A stretch of 64,000 nt of DNA from Psychrobacter arcticus 273-4 (GTDB taxonomy: Bacteria > Pseudomonadota > Gammaproteobacteria > Pseudomonadales > Moraxellaceae): assembly GCF_000012305.1 (NCBI RefSeq), contig NC_007204.1, positions 124,001-188,000 on the forward strand, written 5' to 3'. Under the pieces are notes generated by a model. It did not search any database. It worked only from the letters and a program-made list of their open reading frames with translations, and was not told the DNA's origin. Below are positions 38,217 to 46,200 of this stretch, piece by piece. Position 1 is the first letter of the stretch, and every line of letters starts with the position of its first letter. The translations under genes were made by a program, and so were the position numbers.

Positions 38217-38235
38217 CTGAATTTAGCATTTTCTT
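38196..38235. terminator. 17-bp perfect hairpin overlapping a stop codon
   Basis: Arms AAGAAAATGCTAAATTC / GAATTTAGCATTTTCTT with a 6-nt loop that contains the TAA of the isomerase gene. The T-rich right arm makes it a likely terminator, facing the convergent acyl-CoA dehydrogenase gene. Confidence 0.8.
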
Positions 38236-38299
38236 ACCTAGATTAATACAGCATAAAAATAGGCGCTTTTTTTCGTTATCGATGATTGATTAATCCATC

Positions 38300-40120
38300 T
38301 TAGTCTAAAAATGCAAAGCTATCGATATCCATTGCAGTCATGCTGGCGCTTGGTGCAACCATACTTTCGGCGTGACCTGAGGTACGTGGTAATAATTTAT
38401 CAAAGTAGAATTCTGCAGTTTGGATTTTCGCTTTATAGAATTCTGGCGCTTCAACCCCGCCATTTTTCAGCTTTTCATGAGCGACTGCTGCCATACGTGC
38501 CCAGTGGTAACCCATCATTACATAGCCTGAGTACATTAAGAAATCATCAGAAGCCGCTGAGATGATTTCACGGTCTTTACGTGCCATCAACATCAAGCGC
38601 ACAGTAAGGGTGTTCCACTCAGCACATAGCTTAGTCAATGCCCAAACAAATTTACGCATGTCTTTATCTAAGGCATACTCGCCACACCATTTCATGATGC
38701 TTGACGTATAATCGCGAATGATTTTGCCTTTAGACTGCAAGATAACTTTACGACCTAATAAATCTAATGCTTGGATACCGGTCGTACCTTCGTACATAGT
38801 CGCGATACGAGCATCACGAGCGATAAGCTCCATGCCCCATTCTTTGATATAACCATGACCGCCATACACTTGCTGACCGTGTTTAGCCGCTTCAATACCA
38901 AGCTCAGTTAAGAAACCTTTAAGGATTGGCGTATAGAAGCCAAGCTTATCATCCCATTTTTCGAATTCTTCATCATCGCCATTAATGATGCCTTGTGCCA
39001 TTTTGTCTGCATAGCGAGCTGAATGATAAATCATCGAGCGACCGCCTTCAGCAAAGGCTTTTTGGGTCAATAGCATGCGACGTACATCAGCATGATGGAT
39101 GATAGCATCAGCAACTTTTTCAGGCTCTTTCGTACCTGATAAGGTACGCATTGAGCGACGATCTTTGGCATACGGTAGCGCGTTTTGGAAAGACAATTCA
39201 GTATGCGCCAGACCTTGGATACCAGTACCGATACGGGCAGTGTTCATAAATGTGAACATCGCTTTAAGACCTTTGTTCGGCTCACCAATGAGGTAACCGA
39301 CCGCATCATCAAAGTTTAGGACACAAGTTGCTGATGAGTTGATGCCCATTTTGTGTTCAATAGAACCACAAGAGACGCCATTGCGCTCGCCAATATTGCC
39401 TTCAGCATTTGGCAAAAATTTCGGTACGATAAATAATGAGATACCGCGCGTGCCTTCTGGCGCATCCGGCAGACGTGCTAGAACGATATGGATGATGTTT
39501 TCAGTTAAGTCATGCTCACCACTTGAAATGAAAATCTTAGTACCGCTAAGTTTATAGCTGCCGTCATCTTGTGGAATGGCTTTTGACTTTACTTGACCCA
39601 AGTCCGTACCACATTGTGGCTCAGTCAGACACATGGTGCCCGCCCAAGAGCCTTCGACCAATTTATGTAAATACGTCTCTTTTTGCTCAGCCGTACCGTA
39701 TTGTATGATGGTATTGATACAGCCGGTTGATAGACCAGGATACATTGCCCATGGCCAGTTAGCCGTACCAATCATTTCAGCTTTAATAAGATTCAATGAG
39801 GTTGGTAAGTTCATACCACCGTATTCTTCAGGGTAAGAGATGCCTTGCCAGCCACCTTCTACAAATTGGTCATAAGCTTCTTTAAAGCCTTTAGGTGTTG
39901 TGACTACACCATTCTCAAAATGACAACCTTCTGCATCAGCTGGCTGATATAAAGGGGCCAAGACGTTTTCGGCAAAATCTGCCATCCCTTGAAGAATCAT
40001 ATCAACGGTTTCAGGATCTGCATTTTCGCCATTATCCAAATCTTTATAATGCGTTTGGTAGTCAAATACATCATTAATTAAAAACTTGATATCACGTAAA
40101 GGTGCTTTGTAAGTTAACAT
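38300..40120 (-). CDS. Acyl-CoA dehydrogenase, large (~600-residue) type
   Basis: 606 residues. N-terminal, middle and C-terminal acyl-CoA dehydrogenase domains: 'GGWQGISYPEEYGG', FAD/substrate segments 'GTMCLTEPQCGTDLGQVKSK' and 'KIFISSGEHDLTENIIHIVL', 'HKMGINSSATCVLNFDDA', then 'QVYGGHGYIKEWGMELIARD' and 'IATMYEGTTGIQALDLLGRK' with the likely catalytic Glu. The extra C-terminal ~130 residues are typical of the long FadE5/DmdC-like group. It should oxidise an acyl-CoA to the trans-2-enoyl-CoA using FAD; chain length or a methylthio substrate cannot be told. It is alone, convergent with the isomerase gene. Confidence 0.9.
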   Translation of the reverse strand: MLTYKAPLRDIKFLINDVFDYQTHYKDLDNGENADPETVDMILQGMADFAENVLAPLYQPADAEGCHFENGVVTTPKGFKEAYDQFVEGGWQGISYPEEYGGMNLPTSLNLIKAEMIGTANWPWAMYPGLSTGCINTIIQYGTAEQKETYLHKLVEGSWAGTMCLTEPQCGTDLGQVKSKAIPQDDGSYKLSGTKIFISSGEHDLTENIIHIVLARLPDAPEGTRGISLFIVPKFLPNAEGNIGERNGVSCGSIEHKMGINSSATCVLNFDDAVGYLIGEPNKGLKAMFTFMNTARIGTGIQGLAHTELSFQNALPYAKDRRSMRTLSGTKEPEKVADAIIHHADVRRMLLTQKAFAEGGRSMIYHSARYADKMAQGIINGDDEEFEKWDDKLGFYTPILKGFLTELGIEAAKHGQQVYGGHGYIKEWGMELIARDARIATMYEGTTGIQALDLLGRKVILQSKGKIIRDYTSSIMKWCGEYALDKDMRKFVWALTKLCAEWNTLTVRLMLMARKDREIISAASDDFLMYSGYVMMGYHWARMAAVAHEKLKNGGVEAPEFYKAKIQTAEFYFDKLLPRTSGHAESMVAPSASMTAMDIDSFAFLD

Positions 40121-40443
40121 AGTCGTTCTCTTTAGTTGTTGGCTATCATAGACGGTTGACTTAGTTTTTAAGCCAGGGTTTACGGAAACGATTTTAAGTA
40201 TTTGTAATAAAAGTAGAGAATATCTTGAGTCAATAGGTAGCTCTGTTAAGGGTAGCTTGTCTATTTTGAAAACTGTTAAGTTATCTTTGATAAAAAACAG
40301 TTGTTGCGCATGGATGCAGTATAAATCTTATATAGCCACAAACATACAACTGATAACTAATATTCATGAATTATTAGTATAATTACAACATTAAGTTATT
40401 GTTTTGTCACTTAACTTTTTACTACCGTGTCTCGTTAAGCATC
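40121..40443. other. Intergenic region upstream of acyl-CoA dehydrogenase
   Basis: AT-rich, no ORF or clear site seen. It should hold the minus-strand dehydrogenase promoter. Confidence 0.4.
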
Positions 40444-40581
40444 TATAGTCGGTGAAAAGTAATATCGATACAACACGTACTACTGGTGCAAATTTTTCTT
40501 GCTTGCTGTGCCTACGCAGACAGAGGCTGCAAAAAATTTACACCAGCAATACGGTAGCGACAGTAAAGTATTTCAACTATA
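40444..40581 (+). repeat. 138-bp palindromic MITE-like element, copy 7
   Basis: Full-length copy in the divergent gap before the FUSC gene, ending ~80 bp before its start. It has one local change in the right arm (GACAGTAAAG for GACTTTAAAG). Confidence 0.95.
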
Positions 40582-40663
40582 TTTATGAGAAGAGTAATGG
40601 CAGTAGCAAAGTGATCGATAAGCCCATTATTGAAATGCATTTACGATATAAGGAAGGTCTTGT

Positions 40664-41791
40664 ATGAGCGCATCAAAGCCCAAGGCAAAGCGGGTGTCTT
40701 GGCTGACAATATTATTGACTCGCATGAAGTTTTTGATGGATGGTGAGCTTGCTCATTTGCTGACAGTCAATCGCAGCAAGAGACCATGGCATATGCCCAT
40801 TATCGCTGCCATTACGATTGGTTTTCCTATATTTGTGGGGGCTTACTTTGACGCTTTGTCATCAGGAATCAAGGCATCTTTAGGAGCAATGGTCATCTTA
40901 AATCTGCCTTTAGTAGGCAAGCTGCCCTATCGCTTAGTCACTTTAATGGCATGGGGCTTTGCCATGTCGTTATGCTTTGCATTCGGCTTGGTAGCACAGC
41001 AAGTGCCTATTCTTAGGCTGCCAGTATTTATGCTGATAGCCTTTGCTGTGGTTATATTTGGGCGTTATTATCGCCAGCCGCCGCCAGCTGGATTGTTTGT
41101 GATGATGGCTGGGGCGCTAGCATTATTTATACCCTTACCGTTAGAGCAAATCATGTCGGTCACTGGGCTTGTGATGCTTGGCAGTGGCTTTGCCTTAATC
41201 ATGGGGCTGCTGTATTCGTTATTTTTATTAGCGACGCGTCCTGCTACGCCTACACCAACTTATAGCTATGAGCCTGATACCATTAGTGAGAGTATTATTG
41301 TCGCGAGTTTTGTCAGTTTGGCATTCCTGATTCCCTTAATGCTAGATATGTCTAATCCGTATTGGGCAGCTGTCAGCTGCTTCCTGATCATTCAGGGCAT
41401 CCACTTACGTACTATGTGGATTAAGCAAATACATCGTTTACTAGGGACATTGGTAGGCGTGGGTCTGGCGAGTTGGATGCTATCTTGGGGCTTGTCGATA
41501 TGGGGTATAGCTATTTCGATATTGATTATGATGCTTTGTATTGAATCATTGGTGGATCGTCATTATGGGCTGGCCGTTGTATTTATCACGCCGCTGACAA
41601 TATTTATTGCAGAATATGGCAGTGGGTTGCCGCTTACGTCAGCGGTCTATCAAGAAGTGATGCACACACGCTTGCTGGATACGTTACTTGGCTGCCTAGT
41701 TGGTCTTGGCGGTGGAGTCGTTATGCATTCAACGAATTTGCGCGTACCGCTACGCCGTATAGAAAAGTGGATGCTGACACGCTTTGGCTAG
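40664..41791 (+). CDS. FUSC-family integral membrane protein
   Basis: 375 residues with about ten hydrophobic segments in two groups (residues ~45-180 and ~205-345) separated by a polar linker 'RPATPTPTYSYEPDTISES'. The second half contains 'NPYWAAVSCFLIIQGIHLRT' and 'HRLLGTLVGVGLASWML', the conserved FUSC pattern seen in YccS and AaeB. It lacks the large soluble domain of AaeB, so a role in export of aromatic acids or similar compounds is only inferred from the family. AAGGAAGG precedes the ATG. Single gene, divergent from the acyl-CoA dehydrogenase. Confidence 0.8.
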   Translation: MSASKPKAKRVSWLTILLTRMKFLMDGELAHLLTVNRSKRPWHMPIIAAITIGFPIFVGAYFDALSSGIKASLGAMVILNLPLVGKLPYRLVTLMAWGFAMSLCFAFGLVAQQVPILRLPVFMLIAFAVVIFGRYYRQPPPAGLFVMMAGALALFIPLPLEQIMSVTGLVMLGSGFALIMGLLYSLFLLATRPATPTPTYSYEPDTISESIIVASFVSLAFLIPLMLDMSNPYWAAVSCFLIIQGIHLRTMWIKQIHRLLGTLVGVGLASWMLSWGLSIWGIAISILIMMLCIESLVDRHYGLAVVFITPLTIFIAEYGSGLPLTSAVYQEVMHTRLLDTLLGCLVGLGGGVVMHSTNLRVPLRRIEKWMLTRFG

Positions 41792-41854
41792 TATAAGAAA
41801 CGTAGATTGTTTTTGTAATTTAGATAGGTTGTGGCTGCACTCACGCGACGTTGA

Positions 41855-42721
41855 CTATATTGATGATTTTTCTAATGCTGCGGTCGCCTGCGTAACATCA
41901 ATAGCGTGTCCTGTCCAACACTCAAAACTTAATGCTGCTTGTCCGATAAGCATGCCATAACCATCAGAGGTCTGAGCGCCACGTGCGGCAAAATGCTGCA
42001 AAAATGGTAGCTCACGCCCATACATCATATCGTAAGCGTATTGGCAGTTTAGCTCATCGGCTAATGGCAACGTTTCACCTGATAGCCCAATAGAAGTGGC
42101 ATTGACGATGATATCAAAGTCGCCACTTAAATCAGCCGTACAGCACGTTTGAATTTGCTGGTTATGGATGACTACACTGGCTGTGCTAAGCTCATTGACC
42201 AACTCTGTTGCTTTACTCAACGTGCGATTGGCAATAGTCAGCGCTTCAATCCCAGCTTCTATCAACGGCAATACCACGCCGCGCGCTGCGCCGCCTGCGC
42301 CAATGATTGCAATGCGTGCACCATTCAATGGCCAGCCTAAGCGCTGCATATGATTGACCAATCCTTGACCGTCGGTATTGTCGCCATATAACGCCTCGGC
42401 TCGCGAGACGCCACTTGCCAATAGCGCTTGATTTAATGATAGTGTATTAACCGCGCCGGCGATTTTAGCATGCTCAGATAAGCCGCCACGAGCTGCACAG
42501 CACTCATAAGCGACTTGCTTAAAGGGAACGGTCACATTGGCACCCACGCCGCCACCATGAAAAAACGCCTCAATGACTGCCGTGAAGCTTGCTGGATCAT
42601 CAGGGCAATATTGACATTGATAACAAATATCAAGCCCTGCATGCGCGCCAAATAACGTATGAATTTCAGGAGATTTGCTGTGAGCAATCGGATTACCAAT
42701 AACAATAAAATGCTGGGTCAT
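41855..42721 (-). CDS. aroE: Shikimate dehydrogenase
   Basis: 288 residues from the ATG at 42721, which has GTGGAG 9 bp upstream; the frame extends 17 codons further without support. The shikimate-binding start 'HFIVIGNPIAHSKSPEIHTL' and 'GANVTVPFKQVAYE' (catalytic Lys) precede the NADP domain 'RIAIIGAGGAARGVVLPLIE' and 'TIANRTLSKA'. 'VNATSIGLSG' and 'DGYGMLIGQAALSFECWTG' complete the AroE pattern. It reduces 3-dehydroshikimate to shikimate in the aromatic amino acid pathway; pabC further on uses chorismate made from it. Confidence 0.95.
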   Translation of the reverse strand: MTQHFIVIGNPIAHSKSPEIHTLFGAHAGLDICYQCQYCPDDPASFTAVIEAFFHGGGVGANVTVPFKQVAYECCAARGGLSEHAKIAGAVNTLSLNQALLASGVSRAEALYGDNTDGQGLVNHMQRLGWPLNGARIAIIGAGGAARGVVLPLIEAGIEALTIANRTLSKATELVNELSTASVVIHNQQIQTCCTADLSGDFDIIVNATSIGLSGETLPLADELNCQYAYDMMYGRELPFLQHFAARGAQTSDGYGMLIGQAALSFECWTGHAIDVTQATAALEKSSI

Positions 42722-43145
42722 AAAGGCTCCACTGGCGGTATAGGGCGAAAGTGAGGGTAATAAAGGTATCAAAGCTCACTTATCATAAGGGATAATGCTC
42801 AGTTTGACAAACCCGAGACTACAGATATAAACAGGTGAGTCGGAGTAACTTTTTATGACGTTAGCTCTTTAACAAATCTGTACTCTCTGCGAGTGTTATC
42901 CGTAAGGTAAAGGGTGGTCAAGCGCTAAGCAGTTGGGTAAACTAGAGAGTATAAAAAAGTAACCATGTTCCTTTTACCTGTATTTTATCAATGTGAATTA
43001 TAGAATACTCAAATAGAAAAAGCGTATGTAAAAAAACTCAGTGATAACAAGACTTCAATAACAGACACTATTCATTATCAGCGGCATACCTGCCTGCTTG
43101 TTAATACCATTTTCAGAACTATCTAAAAGTGTGAGTAAGTTGCCC
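42722..43145. other. Intergenic region between aroE and the lipoprotein gene
   Basis: Divergent gap. No gene or RNA is seen; it should contain both promoters. Confidence 0.4.
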
Positions 43146-43811
43146 ATGTGGAATAACACCCTACAGACCCTTATGGTCAGTACGATAATGGCAGTTGGCG
43201 TGTCGTTGAGCGCCTGTGATAATAATAAAAGTGGCGAAGTATCAGCAGAGAAGGTAAGTGCTGATAAGCAGACCGTCTCCGATACACCAAAACCAAAAAC
43301 CCCTGCGCCAAATGCTGATTTAGATGGTGCCACTGTCCAAGAGGGTACACCAGTTAAGTATGATGTCGCATCATGGGGTCCTAAAAAAGTCGAGCCGCTT
43401 CGCGTCGATCAACTTGATGATATCAAATCAACGCTTGGTAAAGTGGTTAGCACCGATAAAAACAGCTTGGACTATGCCAGTAATCTTGCGTCCAAATACC
43501 GCTTTATGAATACCGAGGCGCCTTATCTGGATCTTATTGACTCTGAGAAGTATCTCGAGCTTGGTTGGTATTTTGCCAATCCTACCGACTCTGATAAAGA
43601 AAAAAAGCTGAGTCAAAATCATGCCAAAAAATCTTATCAGCTTGCTCGTCAATTGATGGGTGATGAGGGCGGTAAGCTGGTGGCTGATATACTAAGCGGT
43701 CAAATTATCAAAAATAAAGTCATTGGCGGGCAAAAAGTAGAGCTGGCAAAATGTGAGTTCTATAGCTGTATGATGATTCTTAATAAATCCGCTAGCCAAA
43801 ATAGTAAGTAA
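43146..43811 (+). CDS. Putative lipoprotein of unknown function
   Basis: 221 residues from the ATG at 43146, chosen because it places a standard lipoprotein signal peptide at the N-terminus, ending in the lipobox 'GVSLSACDNN'; the frame is open 16 codons further up. After the acylated Cys comes a Lys/Pro/Ser-rich linker to ~residue 55, then a globular part with 'EPLRVDQLDDIKSTLGKVVS', 'EKYLELGWYFANPTDSDKEK' and a helical 'LARQLMGDEGGKLVADILSG'. Two Cys near the C-terminus (CEFYSC) could form a disulfide. Asp after the Cys (+2) would favour inner-membrane retention in E. coli. It ends 3 bp before pabC. Not a family I recognise. Confidence 0.72.
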   Translation: MWNNTLQTLMVSTIMAVGVSLSACDNNKSGEVSAEKVSADKQTVSDTPKPKTPAPNADLDGATVQEGTPVKYDVASWGPKKVEPLRVDQLDDIKSTLGKVVSTDKNSLDYASNLASKYRFMNTEAPYLDLIDSEKYLELGWYFANPTDSDKEKKLSQNHAKKSYQLARQLMGDEGGKLVADILSGQIIKNKVIGGQKVELAKCEFYSCMMILNKSASQNSK

Positions 43812-43814
43812 GCC

Positions 43815-44774
43815 ATGCAGCCATCAAATAGCTGGGTTTGTTTATCTGCATTAGAAAAACAGGTCGTAGCGGCTACCGCTTCACTAGACAATCGTGGATT
43901 GGCATACGCCGATGGTTTTTTTACGACCATGGGCGTTATCAATGGGCAGATACTGTGGGCGGAATATCATCATCAGCGCCTCATCTCTCATGCTAAAGCC
44001 TTGCAGCTCGATTTAGACAGCTGGTCGTTGTTATCTACCTTGCAAGTGCATGCCCAGCAGCACCGCCAAGGGATGCTAAAGCTTATCATCACACGCGCCG
44101 CGCAAGATATCCGTGGTTACGGCTATACGCCAAGTGAGTGTGGTAGCGCGTGTGAGAGTTGGCTAAAATCCTTGGCGATGACGGTTAGCACTGCTGAGCA
44201 GTTGTCATTAAATGATGAATGCTCTATTCCTGTACAGCCTGTGAGTACTGCTGTTTGTTTGTCTTCGCAAATTGCTTGTCTGCCACCGTCTATTGCGGGA
44301 CTAAAAACCCTTAATCGCCTTGATAATGTGCTGGCAAGTGCGGAGTTGCAGGGTATCAAGACTCGTGTATTAGCATCTAATGGCGAGGGAGATATCAGTG
44401 AGGGCTTGCTACGTGATATGACTGGGCGCTGGGTTGAGGGTACGATGAGCAATGTGTTTTATCAATTATCTGATTCACGATTGGTAGACTCGCCGTCGTC
44501 AGAGATGATAAATATCCCTAATAATAAATCCAACACAAATTATTTAACGCAAGGTCAATGGTACACACCTTCGATGGCACAGTCAGGTGTCGCTGGTGTG
44601 ATGCGGCAAGTAATCATTGATGAGTTATCTACGACTAAATATCCAGTTGTTGTACGGTCATTACAAGATAAGGATTTGCCACAGCTTCAGCAGCTATTCT
44701 TTTGCAATGCACTACGAGGTATTATGCCAATGGCCAGCCTGACTTTATTATCGGGTGAAATGGTGGGTTTTTAA
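43815..44774 (+). CDS. pabC: Aminodeoxychorismate lyase
   Basis: 319 residues, longer than E. coli PabC (269). Fold-type IV PLP enzyme: 'LDNRGLAYADGFFTTMGVIN', 'LKTLNRLDNVLASAEL' with the PLP Lys, 'DISEGLLRDMTGRWVEGTMS' then 'NVFY', and 'GVAGVMRQVIIDE'. It converts 4-amino-4-deoxychorismate to p-aminobenzoate for folate, using chorismate from the pathway that includes AroE. In most relatives pabC is followed directly by mltG and tmk; here a 1.4 kb insert with a DpnI-like gene intervenes. It begins 3 bp after the lipoprotein gene, suggesting coupling. Confidence 0.9.
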   Translation: MQPSNSWVCLSALEKQVVAATASLDNRGLAYADGFFTTMGVINGQILWAEYHHQRLISHAKALQLDLDSWSLLSTLQVHAQQHRQGMLKLIITRAAQDIRGYGYTPSECGSACESWLKSLAMTVSTAEQLSLNDECSIPVQPVSTAVCLSSQIACLPPSIAGLKTLNRLDNVLASAELQGIKTRVLASNGEGDISEGLLRDMTGRWVEGTMSNVFYQLSDSRLVDSPSSEMINIPNNKSNTNYLTQGQWYTPSMAQSGVAGVMRQVIIDELSTTKYPVVVRSLQDKDLPQLQQLFFCNALRGIMPMASLTLLSGEMVGF

Positions 44775-44784
44775 GTATTTAATC

Positions 44785-44985
44785 CTACTTAAAGATATTA
44801 AACTTAGTATCAATAAAGTCATCTGGGTACAAAACAACTTCTTCATTTCGATACATTGCCTGCACTTTTAACAGCGCTTCGTGCTCGTTTTCTGCGCCAA
44901 CTTCTACAATATTACTTAGCGTCTCAACAATTTCTATCTGAAACACGCTCTCTGCTTTCTTACCTTCTACTATCATCACTATCAT
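44785..44985 (-). CDS. DpnD/PcfM-like small protein
   Basis: 66 residues from the ATG at 44985, which has GAGGA 5 bp upstream; a TTG four codons further up is less likely. The body 'VFQIEIVETLSNIVEVGAEN' and 'EHEALLKVQAMYRNEEVVLY' with 'PDDFIDTKFN' fits the DpnD/PcfM-like family: short proteins with a beta-beta-alpha pattern and a conserved acidic Tyr/Asp-Phe end. In Streptococcus pneumoniae dpnD accompanies dpnC, the gene for the DpnI endonuclease; here a DpnI-type gene lies just upstream on the same strand. The role of DpnD is not established. It ends 10 bp past the convergent pabC stop. Confidence 0.75.
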   Translation of the reverse strand: MIVMIVEGKKAESVFQIEIVETLSNIVEVGAENEHEALLKVQAMYRNEEVVLYPDDFIDTKFNIFK

Positions 44986-45102
44986 CACTATCCTCAATAC
45001 ACGTTTATCAAAATTCTTTAATGTTTATATCCGCTAGATTAACAAAAGCACTTAAAAAGAAGTGATCGTCTTTTGTTACTTGGACTTGTGTCTTAAAGGA
45101 AA

Positions 45103-45273
45103 GTGAATGATGAAATTGATTGGGAGTATCCCGCGCATAAATTTCATCAGCGCCTTGTTGCCACTGCGCGTTTGCCGCCTTGGGATGATAGAGAGGCGCT
45201 GATAGCAGACGTATATCGTGATAAAAAAGGGCAGCCCAGAGCTGAGCGCTATAACGAAAAGCGTTTAATATAA
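45103..45273 (+). CDS. Unrecognised 56-residue ORF, overlapping the DpnI-like gene end
   Basis: A GTG-started frame on the plus strand reads VNDEIDWEYPAHKFHQRLVA, continues 'TARLPPWDDREALIADVYRD' and ends NEKRLI. AAAGGAA is present but only a few bases before the GTG, so the start is uncertain. It is polar and rich in charged residues, with His and Trp, and looks protein-like rather than random. Its last 9 bp overlap the 3' end of the convergent endonuclease gene. It sits between the DpnD-like and DpnI-like genes, on the opposite strand. It could be a real accessory gene, or the tail of a truncated gene brought in with the cassette. Confidence 0.45.
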   Translation: MNDEIDWEYPAHKFHQRLVATARLPPWDDREALIADVYRDKKGQPRAERYNEKRLI

Positions 45274-46029
45274 TTTTCGATAATGTCCACGACCCAAAAA
45301 CTCAATAATGCCTTTGTCACGTAACACTTGTAATTGCTGACGGATTTTATCTTGGATGTGGTTGTTTTTAGGATGTTTAGGCTGTAATGCTTCCGCAAAT
45401 GCATAAACTTGATTGAGGGAGAAATTAGCCTCCAGCTTATCAATACATTGCAGTACATCTAGTGTCCAGCCGCGTGACGTTATAGATTGCGCGCGTAGAA
45501 ACAAGGTTTTTTGAAATTGCTTGGTAACATTATCTCGTGGTATGACTTGCTGGTCTTTGACCAAAAATACTTTTCCTGATTCTGCTACTTTACGCAAGTC
45601 GATATTACAGCCAACCCAACCTGCGCGTTTGGCATTCATTGATAAAGGTTTACGTTTTATAATCATGTCCGGCTTAAAAAACTGTTTGGGAATGATTAAG
45701 AAATTATTAACCCTATATTCTTGAGAGTAAGTCAAAAAGAAAAAGTTTGGATTATTGTCGCTATTGATGCGCTCAATCATGGTGTCATAAGCACCATCAT
45801 TTATAATATTACTTAATTTTGCCTTTTTACTTTTTAATTCATACTCCTCACTACAGTGTCCACAATAAAAATCAGCAACAGGTTGGTTATTAGCAAATTC
45901 AACCAACGGTTCAGCACTGCAATTAGGGCAATAGCTTTGCTTAGCAACCCAATCTTCACTTAATACGCGAACGATTTGACTGGGTGACTTATAGCTCTTA
46001 GCAAGACTTTGATTAAAATGTAGATTCAT
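45265..46029 (-). CDS. DpnI-type methyl-directed restriction endonuclease (Dam-replacing protein family)
   Basis: 254 residues, the length of DpnI. The N-terminal catalytic domain shows Asp53 in 'PVADFYCGHC' and Glu64/Lys66 in 'EYELKSKKAKL', the PD-(D/E)xK triad at the same numbers as reported for DpnI, with a zinc site of two CxxC pairs (Cys34/37 and Cys56/59). 'NDGAYDTMIERINSDNNPNF' and 'NAKRAGWVGCNIDL' are also family blocks. The C-terminal winged helix 'HIQDKIRQQLQVLRDKGIIE' helps read the methylated site. DpnI cuts Gm6ATC, so an active enzyme implies host DNA without Dam methylation; Neisseria carries relatives (drg) in place of dam. It interrupts pabC-mltG-tmk, on the opposite strand. 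Confidence 0.9.
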   Translation of the reverse strand: MNLHFNQSLAKSYKSPSQIVRVLSEDWVAKQSYCPNCSAEPLVEFANNQPVADFYCGHCSEEYELKSKKAKLSNIINDGAYDTMIERINSDNNPNFFFLTYSQEYRVNNFLIIPKQFFKPDMIIKRKPLSMNAKRAGWVGCNIDLRKVAESGKVFLVKDQQVIPRDNVTKQFQKTLFLRAQSITSRGWTLDVLQCIDKLEANFSLNQVYAFAEALQPKHPKNNHIQDKIRQQLQVLRDKGIIEFLGRGHYRKLY

Positions 46030-46200
46030 AATAAGTTTTCGTGACCAATGGAAAAGTGTGGAAATAATAATAAAAGAGTATGAATATTAAGCCATAACTC
46101 TAAAGCCAAACACCAAGTTAATCGATAAGCTAAGCAAATCCCATTGAAAAATAGGCGTTTCAATGCTAAATTCTAGCAAACTTCTGCCTCGCGAGTGACC

